Source: Candidatus Brocadiaceae bacterium
GTDB taxonomy: Bacteria > Planctomycetota > Brocadiia > Brocadiales > Bathyanammoxibiaceae
Direction of reading: 5' to 3'
Assembly (NCBI GenBank): GCA_030018855.1
Contig: JASEHG010000002.1
Span: forward strand, 1 to 33,017
DNA length: 33,017 nucleotides
How positions within the stretch are numbered: position 1 is the first letter of the stretch; the number at the start of each line of letters is the position of its first letter. This document shows positions 14,663-23,300 of the stretch, piece by piece. The notes under the pieces were generated by a model. That model was given only the letters and a program-made list of their open reading frames with translations. It was not told where the DNA came from and searched no databases. Position numbers and translations under genes: made by a program.

Positions 14663-15487
14663 TTATTTTTGCCTCCTGCGGATAATAAACCTGTTGCTAA
14701 TGGCCCTCCTGTGGCGTGTCTTTCCCCCCTTGGAGAGGACACCCGTACGAGAACAGGGGGGACGTCCTCCATGGGCCCTTCCCTCCCCTCCACCCATGGG
14801 GTGGGATACCGGATTCTGGGCGACTCCACGGACATGGGGTCTCTTCCCCATGTGCCTCCTTCTACCCGCCTTCCCATAGGTCACGTTAATGTGGTCCAGG
14901 TTGCCCAACTGCCCAATCGTAGCCCTGCAATTCTCATGCACCTTGCGTATCTCCCCAGAGGGGAGTATCACGTGGGCATATCCACCTTCCCTGGCCAGGA
15001 GGGTGGCTACACCCCCCGCTGACCTGACCATCTGGGCGCCGCGCCCAATCTGCAACTCTACGTTGTGTATCTGCATCCCTAGCGGGATATTCTTCAGGGA
15101 CATGGTGTTGCCCACTTTGGGTTCTACCTGCTCTCCCGAGACCACCGTATCGCCTACCTTTAGTCCCTCGGGGGCCAGGATATACCGCTTCTCACCGTCC
15201 TTATAATGCAGTAGCGCAATCCTGGCAGAGCGGTTGGGGTCATACTCTATGGACGCCACACTGGCTGGGATGCCGTCCTTGTACCGCTTAAAGTCTATTA
15301 TCCTGTAAAGACGCTTAGCCCCCCCTCCACGGTGTCTGGCAGTGTAATTGCCAGCGTTGTTCCTCCCCCCCGACTTCGGGAGGGCTTCCAGGAGGGCCTT
15401 TTCAGGTTCCTTGCGCGTAAGCTCAGAAAAAGCTACGACGCTTGCAAAGCGTCTGCCAGGAGAAGTAGGTTTATAGTATTTGAGCAT
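14663..15487 (-). CDS. rplB: 50S ribosomal protein L2
   Basis: This 274-aa primary 23S rRNA binder is close to the peptidyl-transferase centre. It has KSGGRNNAGNYTARHRGGGA near the N-terminus and the C-terminal signature VRGVAQNPVSHPMGGGEGRA, which holds the conserved histidine region. Normal length. 2 nt after rplW. Confidence 0.98.
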   Translation of the reverse strand: MLKYYKPTSPGRRFASVVAFSELTRKEPEKALLEALPKSGGRNNAGNYTARHRGGGAKRLYRIIDFKRYKDGIPASVASIEYDPNRSARIALLHYKDGEKRYILAPEGLKVGDTVVSGEQVEPKVGNTMSLKNIPLGMQIHNVELQIGRGAQMVRSAGGVATLLAREGGYAHVILPSGEIRKVHENCRATIGQLGNLDHINVTYGKAGRRRHMGKRPHVRGVAQNPVSHPMGGGEGRAHGGRPPCSRTGVLSKGGKTRHRRAISNRFIIRRRQK

Positions 15488-15489
15488 CT

Positions 15490-15771
15490 CTAGTATCCTA
15501 AATCTATGGTATTACCTTCTGCCAGGGTTACAACGGCCTTTTTCCAGGTATTGATTTTTAAGGGGCCGTATTTGGTCCTTCGTGGTTTGCCCCTCTTGTT
15601 CATAGTCCTCACCTTAAGGACCTCCACCTTGAAGAGTTTCTCTATCGCCTCTTTTATCTGTATCTTGTTGGCCTTCCTGTCCACCTCAAAGTGGTAGGCG
15701 GCCTGCTTGTCTCTGTCGGTAACGCTCTTTTCTGTATGTAAAGGCTTCCTGATTATCTGATAGATATCCAT
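15490..15771 (-). CDS. rplW: 50S ribosomal protein L23
   Basis: This 93-aa exit-tunnel protein docks trigger factor and SRP. It begins MDIYQIIRKPLHTEKSVTDR and has FEVDRKANKIQIKEAIEKLF and the basic loop KRGKPRRTKYG. Normal length, 2 nt after rplD. Confidence 0.96.
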   Translation of the reverse strand: MDIYQIIRKPLHTEKSVTDRDKQAAYHFEVDRKANKIQIKEAIEKLFKVEVLKVRTMNKRGKPRRTKYGPLKINTWKKAVVTLAEGNTIDLGY

Positions 15772-15773
15772 GT

Positions 15774-16385
15774 CTACTGTATGCCGCTTAGCTGGTCCTT
15801 CGTAATAAGGAGTCTTTTCCTTCTTAGAATCTCATAGGCGTTAAGTTGGGAGGCAGGCATGAGGGCCATCCCGGGGATGTTCCTGACAGACTTCCAGAGG
15901 GCATGGTTATCGTCCTTGGCTACTATCAGGCAACTCTCATGGATACCCAATGTCTTTAGAAGTTGGACCATCTTTTTGGTGCGGGGGGCATCAAGCTCTA
16001 ACCTGTCTACCACCGTAACCTCTCTATCCAGGAGTTTACCCAGGAGGGCAGAATGCAGGGCCGCCTTCTTTGCCTTCTTAGGTATCTGGTAGGAATAGTC
16101 TCTAGGCTTGGGACCGAAGACCACCCCCCCCTTTCTCCACAGCGGGGAGCGGACCGTACCGGCCCTTGCCCTACCGGTGTGCTTCTGGGCCCAGGGCTTC
16201 CTGCCAGAACCATGGACCTCTGCCTTGGTCTTGGTACAGGCCGTGCCCACCCTCTTGTTGGCCTCGTACATGAGGACAGCCTCCTTGAGGAGGGCCTTCT
16301 TCACCTCTACTCCAAGGCGTTCCTCTGCCAAAGAGAGCTTTTCCACTTCCTTTCCCTGGCTGTTATATACTGCCAACTCTATCAT
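15774..16385 (-). CDS. rplD: 50S ribosomal protein L4
   Basis: This 203-aa protein has a globular domain and a long loop reaching the exit tunnel. The loop shows KAEVHGSGRKPWAQKHTGRA and ARAGTVRSPLWRKGGVVFGP. The ATG abuts the rplC stop. In E. coli L4 is the autogenous regulator of the S10 operon. No S10-type leader of that length is present here, because the rpsJ leader is only about 15-50 nt. Confidence 0.97.
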   Translation of the reverse strand: MIELAVYNSQGKEVEKLSLAEERLGVEVKKALLKEAVLMYEANKRVGTACTKTKAEVHGSGRKPWAQKHTGRARAGTVRSPLWRKGGVVFGPKPRDYSYQIPKKAKKAALHSALLGKLLDREVTVVDRLELDAPRTKKMVQLLKTLGIHESCLIVAKDDNHALWKSVRNIPGMALMPASQLNAYEILRRKRLLITKDQLSGIQ

Positions 16386-17021
16386 CTATTTCTTTCCCTT
16401 TATACTCCGCCTGATTATTACGTAGCCCCCATCAACCCCTGGCACTGCTCCTCTGACCATGAGGAGGTTCCTCTTGGTATCTACATTTACTACCTTCAAG
16501 TCCTGGACGGTTACCCTCTCCACACCCATGTGCCCTGCCATGCGCTTGCCCTTCCAGACCCTGCCTGGATCGGTGTTGGAGCCTATTGACCCAGGAGACC
16601 TGTGCCTTGTTGAGCCGTGGGTGTCTGGGCCTCCACGAAAGCCCCACCTCCTCATACCTCCTTGAAAACCCTTTCCCTTGGTCAGCCCTATGACGTCCAC
16701 CTTCTTTATCTCCGCAAAGACTTCAACACCGAAGGATTGTCCAGGCTGAGGTGGTGTCTCGTCTGTGTAAGAGACCTCTCGGATAAACCTTTTTGGAGTA
16801 GCCGCGGCCTTCTTGGCGTGTCCTATCTCTGGCTCTGAGGCACTCTTTTCTTTCTTGTCGTCAAAACCCAATTGTACGGCAGGATACCCATCCTTCTCCC
16901 TGGTCTTCACCTGGAGGACATGACATGGTCCTGCCTGTAAGACGGTAATGGGCACTAGCAGACCGTCCTTTTGGAAGAGCTGGGTCATGCCAATTTTTTT
17001 CCCTAGTATTCCACTAATCAT
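16386..17021 (-). CDS. rplC: 50S ribosomal protein L3
   Basis: This 211-aa protein begins MISGILGKKIGMTQLFQKDG. The central extension that reaches the peptidyl-transferase centre shows KGKGFQGGMRRWGFRGGPDT and HGSTRHRSPGSIGS, with the usual QGG region. It ends with a basic tail. It lies 28 nt after rpsJ, then abuts rplD. Confidence 0.98.
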   Translation of the reverse strand: MISGILGKKIGMTQLFQKDGLLVPITVLQAGPCHVLQVKTREKDGYPAVQLGFDDKKEKSASEPEIGHAKKAAATPKRFIREVSYTDETPPQPGQSFGVEVFAEIKKVDVIGLTKGKGFQGGMRRWGFRGGPDTHGSTRHRSPGSIGSNTDPGRVWKGKRMAGHMGVERVTVQDLKVVNVDTKRNLLMVRGAVPGVDGGYVIIRRSIKGKK

Positions 17022-17049
17022 CTGAAAGTCTCCAGCAGATTCTCTAAGG

Positions 17050-17364
17050 CTAGACCTTGATCTTTATCTCTATCCCGGCAGGCATATTGAGCCTGTTCAG
17101 GGAATCCACCGTCTTAGCAGTGGGTTCTACGATATCTATGAGGCGTTTGTGGGTGCGGATTTCAAATTGCTCCCTGGACTTCTTATCCACGTGGGGAGAC
17201 CTCAGTACGGTGTACCTCTCTATGCGGGTAGGCAGTGGTATAGGTCCAAAGACCTTGGCCCCGGTCCTCTTGGCCGTATCTACTATCTCACTGGCGGCCT
17301 GGTCCAGCACCTTGTGGTCATAGGCCTCCATCCTTATCCTTATCTTTTGGTCAATTACCATCAT
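17050..17364 (-). CDS. rpsJ: 30S ribosomal protein S10
   Basis: This 104-aa protein also serves as NusE in transcription antitermination with NusB. It has KIRIRMEAYDHKVLDQAASE, FGPIPLPTRIERYTVLRSPH and the C-terminal IVEPTAKTVDSLNRLNMPAG. Two adjacent ATG codons are possible. The second (17361) is better spaced from AGGTGA. Upstream lies a consensus-like promoter at 17386-17413, consistent with a separate start of the S10 block. Confidence 0.97.
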   Translation of the reverse strand: MMVIDQKIRIRMEAYDHKVLDQAASEIVDTAKRTGAKVFGPIPLPTRIERYTVLRSPHVDKKSREQFEIRTHKRLIDIVEPTAKTVDSLNRLNMPAGIEIKIKV

Positions 17365-17385
17365 TCACCTGTGGAAAAGCTTTGT

Positions 17386-17413
17386 ATCTTAACAATTTTT
17401 CTTTCTATGTCAA
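17386..17413 (-). promoter_or_regulatory. Probable sigma70-like promoter of the S10 block
   Basis: On the minus strand a perfect TTGACA (17413-17408), a 16-nt A-rich spacer and TAAGAT (17391-17386; 4 of 6 matches to the -10 consensus) lie in the 52-nt gap between fusA and rpsJ. Transcription would start near 17379, giving a leader of about 15 nt. This is the best promoter-like sequence I found inside the cluster. Confidence 0.6.
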
Positions 17414-17416
17414 CCA

Positions 17417-19474
17417 CTAACTGGCTGACACGCAAAGTTCTTTTGGAACGGCCCTGTACTCAAAAGGTTCCATAATGTAGCTCCCGCGTCCACTGGTGAG
17501 AGACCTTAAGGCCGTGGCATAGCCAAACATCTCCGACAGGGGTACATGGCCCTTGATTACCCGTACTCCGCTCCTGATATCCAACTCCATAATGTTAGCC
17601 CTGCGCCCATTAAGGTCCCCAAGGGTGTCGCCGAGATACATCTCTGGTACGGAGACCTCTACCTTCATCACAGGCTCTAGTAATATAGAGCCAGCCTCTT
17701 GCACTGCACGGCTCACGGCCCGGGCGGCTGCGGTATAGAAGGCCAGGTCGGAGGAATCTACCGGATGATGAGAACCATCCTTGAGGGTGGCCTTGACGTT
17801 AATCAACGGGTAGCCGCCCAGGACTCCCCCCTGGGTAGTCTCTTTTACGGCGTTTGCTACTGCCTTGATGTAGGGCTTGGGAATGGCCCCTCCCACTATC
17901 TCATCCTCAAAGAGGACCGGATGGGCGTCTTTACAGGGTTCAAAGAGGATTACCACGTGGCCGTACTGGCCATGCCCTCCTGTCTGCTGTACGAACTTCT
18001 CTTCTATGAGCACTGCCCTGCCCAGGGTCTCCTTATAGGCTACCTTGGGCGAGCCCACGTTGGCATCCACCTTGTATTCGCTGAGCATACGGTTCTTCAG
18101 CACCTCCAGGTGGAGTTCCCCCATGCCTGAGATTATGAGCTGTCCTGTCTCTTCGTTCATCTTGACGCCAAAGGTGGGGTCTTCCTTCTTTAGTTTGTTG
18201 AGGGCGTATATGAGTTTCTCCTTCTCCGCCTGGGTCTTGGGCTCTATGGCCATGGAGATGACCGTCTCAGGGAACTGTACAGGCTCCAGGAGGATTTGAT
18301 GCTGGCGCTCACAGAGGGTGTCCCCCGTGACCGTATCCTTCAGGCCGACGGCGGCCACGATATCCCCTGCCGTAGTCTCTTCCACCTGCTCCCTCGTATT
18401 GGCGTGCATCTTGTAGATGCGGCTTATTAACTCCACCTTGTTTTTCCTGGAATTAAAGACCCTCTGTCCCGAACGTAATCGCCCGGCATACATCCTTAGA
18501 TAGGTAAGGTCGCCGTGTTTGTCAGTCATGATTTTGAAGGCCAGAGCGGCCAGGGGCTCCTCCTCGGAGACCTTCCTGACTATCACCCCTTCCTTATCGG
18601 GATGGGTACCCTCTACAGGGGGGACGTCCATCGGGGAAGGGAGATAGTCGCATACTGCGTCAAGGAGCATCTGTACCCCTTTGTTCTTCAGGGCAGAGCC
18701 ACACAGTACCGGGACTATCTTGGTACTGATGGTAGCCTGGCGTATGGCCTTCTTAATCTCCGCCTCCCCTATGGGCTCCTCCCTGAGGTACATCTCCATA
18801 AGCCATTCCACCTCTTCTGCCACCTTCTCTATCATCTCTTCACGCATCTTCTTGGCGAGGGGCAGGTCTTCAGAGGGTATGTCTACCTCTTTATACTTTG
18901 TACCCAGTTCCTCTCCCTCGTACGCCCATGCCTTCATTTCTACCAGGTCTATACAACCCTTGAAATCCTGTTCTTTTCCAAGGGGTATCTGTATGGGAAC
19001 TGGTTTTGCTCCCAACTTCTCCCTGACCTCTTGCACCACCTTAAAGAAGTCGGAGCCTACCCTGTCCAGTTTGTTTACAAAACATAATCTGGGCACCCGG
19101 TACCTGTCAGCCTGACGCCATACGGTCTCCGACTGTGCCTCTACCCCCCCTACCCCGCAAAATACGCATACGGCCCCATCCAGTACCCTTAAGGACCTTT
19201 CCACCTCCGCCGTAAAATCTACGTGGCCCGGGGTATCAATAAGGTTTATCTGGAAATCCTTCCAACTGCAAGAGGTAGCGGCCGCCGTAATGGTTATTCC
19301 CCTCTTCTGCTCCTCCTCCATCCAGTCCATGGTAGCAGTGCCTTCATCTACCTCGCCCATCTTGTAGGCCTTCCCTGTGTAATAGAGGACCCTCTCGCTG
19401 AGGGTGGTCTTCCCTGCATCTATGTGGGCAGCAATCCCGATGTTCCGCAATTTCTCTAAAGGTTTCTTCTCCAC
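17417..19474 (-). CDS. fusA: Elongation factor G (GTG start)
   Basis: This 685-aa translocation GTPase also acts in ribosome recycling. GTPase motifs are AHIDAGKT (16-23), the switch I region with KRGITI, DTPGH (80-84) and NKLD (134-137). Domains II-V follow, including GMGELHLEV and the C-terminal REPMEF-like end FEYRAVPKEL. The start is GTG at 19474 with AAGGAG just upstream, 16 nt after the rpsG stop. A longer reading frame back into rpsG is rejected. Unlike the usual str operon, no tuf follows. Confidence 0.97.
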   Translation of the reverse strand: MEKKPLEKLRNIGIAAHIDAGKTTLSERVLYYTGKAYKMGEVDEGTATMDWMEEEQKRGITITAAATSCSWKDFQINLIDTPGHVDFTAEVERSLRVLDGAVCVFCGVGGVEAQSETVWRQADRYRVPRLCFVNKLDRVGSDFFKVVQEVREKLGAKPVPIQIPLGKEQDFKGCIDLVEMKAWAYEGEELGTKYKEVDIPSEDLPLAKKMREEMIEKVAEEVEWLMEMYLREEPIGEAEIKKAIRQATISTKIVPVLCGSALKNKGVQMLLDAVCDYLPSPMDVPPVEGTHPDKEGVIVRKVSEEEPLAALAFKIMTDKHGDLTYLRMYAGRLRSGQRVFNSRKNKVELISRIYKMHANTREQVEETTAGDIVAAVGLKDTVTGDTLCERQHQILLEPVQFPETVISMAIEPKTQAEKEKLIYALNKLKKEDPTFGVKMNEETGQLIISGMGELHLEVLKNRMLSEYKVDANVGSPKVAYKETLGRAVLIEEKFVQQTGGHGQYGHVVILFEPCKDAHPVLFEDEIVGGAIPKPYIKAVANAVKETTQGGVLGGYPLINVKATLKDGSHHPVDSSDLAFYTAAARAVSRAVQEAGSILLEPVMKVEVSVPEMYLGDTLGDLNGRRANIMELDIRSGVRVIKGHVPLSEMFGYATALRSLTSGRGSYIMEPFEYRAVPKELCVSAS

Positions 19475-19490
19475 GGTACTCCTTGACTCC

Positions 19491-19964
19491 TTACCACGTA
19501 AAGTGGGCAAAGGCCTTATTGGCCTCGGCCATCTTGTGTGTGTTCTCTCTCTTCGTATAAGCGGCGCCTTGTTTCTTGCAGGCGTCCGCAAGTTCGTCGG
19601 CCAGTCTCTGTGCCATGGTACGTCCCTTCTTTGCCTTGGCGGCCTGGATTATCCACCTGAAGGCCAGGGAAAGCTGTCTCCTCCTTTGGACCTCTATCGG
19701 GACCTGGTAAGTTGCCCCACCGATGCGCCGGGAGCGCACCTCTACCAGGGGCTTTACGTTGTTCACCGCCGTTTCCAGGACGTCTAAGGAACCTTTGTCT
19801 GGCAGGCGCTTCTTAACCAGTTCCAGGGCGCCGTACAACGTCTTCTCTGCCAGGCTCTTCTTCCCTTTCTTCATCAGGTTGTTAATAAACTTGGAGACCA
19901 GCTTGCTCCCGTACACCACGTCGGGTTTAAGGAAGGCCTCTGTACTCCTGTATTCTAAAGCCAT
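19491..19964 (-). CDS. rpsG: 30S ribosomal protein S7
   Basis: This 157-aa head-assembly protein has SKFINNLMKKGKKSLAEKT, the signature VRSRRIGGATYQVPIEV and the C-terminal KRENTHKMAEANKAFAHF that reaches the E site. Normal length. 14 nt after rpsL. Confidence 0.97.
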   Translation of the reverse strand: MALEYRSTEAFLKPDVVYGSKLVSKFINNLMKKGKKSLAEKTLYGALELVKKRLPDKGSLDVLETAVNNVKPLVEVRSRRIGGATYQVPIEVQRRRQLSLAFRWIIQAAKAKKGRTMAQRLADELADACKKQGAAYTKRENTHKMAEANKAFAHFTW

Positions 19965-19978
19965 AAAGTTTTACTCCT

Positions 19979-20350
19979 TTACTTGGGACTCTTGGCCCCG
20001 TACCTGGAGCGACTCCTTCTCCTGCCTTCTACCCCGGATGAGTCCAGGGTGCCTCGGATGATATGATACTTTATACCAGGGAGGTCTCTCACCCTCCCTC
20101 CCCTAACCAGGACAATGGAGTGTTCCTGGAGGTTATGGCCCTCCCCCGGGATGTAGGCAGTAATCTCTCTACCATTAGAAAGTCTGACCCTGGCCACCTT
20201 CCGCAGGGCAGAGTTGGGCTTCTTGGGGGTCCTGGTCATAACCTGCAGACATACGCCCCTTTTTTGAGGGCAATGGGAGAGGTCAGGGCATTTGCTCTTC
20301 TTACTTACCCTTTTCCTCCCTTTTCTTATCAACTGGTTTATCGTAGGCAT
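19979..20350 (-). CDS. rpsL: 30S ribosomal protein S12 with Arg at position 88
   Basis: This 123-aa decoding-centre protein begins MPTINQLIRKGRKRVSKKSK. K43 in TPKKPNSA is the sensitive residue, but position 88, normally Lys in the GGRVKDLPG loop, is Arg (codon AGA at 20089-20087). K88R is a known streptomycin-resistance change in E. coli and Mycobacterium. D89, the RimO methylthiolation site, is kept. The gene follows rpoC after a 47-nt gap holding GAGGAGG but no clear promoter. Confidence 0.97.
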   Translation of the reverse strand: MPTINQLIRKGRKRVSKKSKCPDLSHCPQKRGVCLQVMTRTPKKPNSALRKVARVRLSNGREITAYIPGEGHNLQEHSIVLVRGGRVRDLPGIKYHIIRGTLDSSGVEGRRRSRSRYGAKSPK

Positions 20351-20397
20351 AAAAGGGGCTTTCCTCCTCTTTAAGCTTTTCTTTTCAACTGGATTCC

Positions 20398-23300
20398 TTA
20401 GGGGGCCTCCAGCTCCGTCTTCCTCACCTCCAGGCCCGCGAAGGCCTTAAAGCCCGTGCCGGCGGGGACCAGGTGCCCCAGGATGACGTTTTCCTTAAGA
20501 CCCTGGAGATTGTCCCTCTGTCCTCTAAGGGCGGCTAAGGCAAGGACCTTGGTAGTCTCCTGGAAGCTGGCCGCTGAGATGAAACTCTCGGACTGCAGAG
20601 AGGCCTTAGTTATACCCATAAGCAGGGGTTTGGCTGTGGCAGGTTTGCCTTTAGACTCTTTTGTCCTTTTGTTCTCTTCTTTAAACTTGAACTTGTCTAT
20701 AATCTGCCCCGGCAGGAAGGTAGTGTCCCCTGGTTCGTCCACCTTTATCTTCCTGAGCATCTGACAGATAATAATCTCTATGTGTTTATCGTCTATAGGT
20801 ACGTTCTGGGAGCGGTAGACGTTCTGCACCTCTTTTAACATATACTGCTGCAGGTCTTCTTCTCCACACACGCGCAGGACGTCCTGTATCACGAGGGGAC
20901 CTTCTACCAGTGGGTCTCCAGCCTTCACGCGGTCACCCCTGTGTACCCTGAGGTGCTTTCCCCTGGGGACCAGGTGTTCCCTTTGGTGGCCTGAGACCTC
21001 GTCCGTAACGATTATCGTCCTCTTACCCCTCCTCTTTTCTCCCAACTCCACCATGCCGTCTATCTCGCTGATTACGGCCGGGTCTTTTGGCTTCCTCGCC
21101 TCAAAGATTTCCGTCACCCTGGGCAGCCCACCGGTGATATCCTCCGTGCGTGCTATCTCTCTGGGGGTTTTGGCCAGGAGGACGCCCGGGTTCACCTCTT
21201 CGCCTTCTTCTGCCTCTATATAGGCCTTTTCTGGTATGGGATCGGCACTGAGTATCTTCCCAGAGGCGTCTTCTATAATAATCTGTGGGTGGAAGTCCCC
21301 TTTGTGTTCTATTATGACTTTCCTCTTAATGCCTGCCTGGGTGTCCACCTCCGTGCGCATGGTCTTGCCTTCCAGGATGTCCTCAAAGCGTATGAGTCCC
21401 TTGAACTCTGCCAGTATGGGGGTCATATGCGGGTCCCACCTGGCCAGGAGGTGCTGTGCCCCTACCTTCTCCCCATTCTTTATCAGAAGGGCTGCACCCA
21501 GTGGCACCATATATTTATCTATGAGTCTCCCCTTCTCATCCAGGATGTTAATCTCACCATTGCCTACCAGGGAGACTATCTGGCCCTCGGGATTCTTTAC
21601 TACCTTCAGGTTAGAGGCAAACTCTACCACCCCTGCCCTCTTTGACCTGAGTTCAGACTCTTCAACGGAACGGGCGGCCGTACCTCCTATATGGAACGTC
21701 CTCATGGTGAGCTGAGTACCTGGTTCTCCTATAGACTGGGCCGCTATAATACCCACGGCCGTACCTTCCTCTACCGGCTCACCCCTTGAGAGGTCCATCC
21801 CGTAACACATACTGCACACCCCTAAGGGCATCTCGCAGGCCAGCGGGGAGCGGACCTTTATCTTGTCAAGGCCCAGGGCCTCTATCCTCTTGGCCTTGTC
21901 CTCCGTTATTAGCTCGTCCTCTTTAACTATGACCTCGTCCTTTACCAGGTCCACTATGGCATTCCTGGCAACCCTTCCCGTGACGACCTTGCTCAGCGGT
22001 ACTTCCACCTTGTCCCCTCTATAGACGGTGCTCTTGGTAATACCACCAAGGGTACCACAGTCTCTTCCAGTAACTACCACGTTCTGTGCCACGTCTGCCA
22101 GCTTTCTGGTGAGGTAGCCGCTATCGGCCGTCTTAAGGGCAGTATCAGCCAACCCCTTTCTTGCGCCGTGGGTGGAACTGAAGTATTCTAACACCCCCAG
22201 CCCCTCCCTGAAGTTGGCCTTTATAGGCGTCTCAATGATGCGTCCCGAAGGTTTGGCCATAAGGCCCCTCATGCCTGCCAGCTGACGCATCTGCTGGCCG
22301 CTCCCTCTGGCACCAGAGTTCATCATAAGAAAGACGGGATTAAGGTGTGGTCTGCCTTCTTTTGTGTCTGTCTCCAGTTCTTTTAGCATCTCCTCAGCCA
22401 CGATGTTGGTGGCGTCGGTCCAGGTATCTATGATTTGGTTGTAGCGTTCCCCCTCGGTGATGGCCGCCTTACGGTAGTGCTTCTGGATCTTATCCACCTC
22501 TGCCTCCGCCTTGGCTATGATTTGGGGCTTCTTCCTGGGCATCTTGAGGTCGCTTATACTGATGGAGAGACCTGCCTTGGTGCATTCCTTGAAACCCAGG
22601 CTCTTGATACTGTCCAGGAGTTCAATGGTCGTCTCTCTGCCCAGGTTTCTGTAGCAATCGTGTATGATACGGTTCAGGCCCTTCTGGTCCAGGTTGTAAT
22701 TATAAAAGGGCAGGTCCTCTGGAAGGATGTTGTTAAATACAACCCTCCCTACGGTAGTCTTGAGTAGCCCGTTGGTAGTCTCTTGAGGCCCTTCCTTGCT
22801 CATAACTGTCTTTCCCTTAGGAAGTCTGACCTCTATATGGGTGTGCACCTTTACCTTTTTCTCGGCATGGGCCAGGAATACCTCCTCTATGGAGCTAAAG
22901 ACCCTCCTGGGTTTTTCAAACCTCTCGTCTTCCATCCAGAAGGTGAGGTACGCACAACCCAGCACTATATCCTGGGAGGGTGTGATGATAGGTTCTCCTG
23001 AGGCAGGGGAAAAGATATTATTAGTGGATAGCATGAGTGTTACGGCCTCTATTTGAGCCTCGTAGGAGAGGGGCAGATGGACGGCCATCTGGTCACCATC
23101 AAAGTCGGCATTAAAACCTTTGCATACGAGGGGATGGAGCTTTATGGCATTACCCTCTACGAGGACAGGCTCAAAGGCCTGGATGCCAATTCGGTGCAGG
23201 GTGGGGGCCCTGTTAAGTAACACGGGGTGATGGCATACCACCTCTTCCAGGATGTCCCACACCACCTCTTCTTTCTTGGCTAGTATGCGTTTGGCGCTCT

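Noticed and set aside
14452..14877. A 141-codon minus-strand frame overlapping rplB and rpsS in another frame
   Set aside because: Low-complexity Gly/Arg-rich product. The real frames are L2 and S19.
19475..19591. N-terminal extension of EF-G of 39 residues
   Set aside because: It overlaps rpsG. A GTG at 19474 with a good AAGGAG gives the standard EF-G start.
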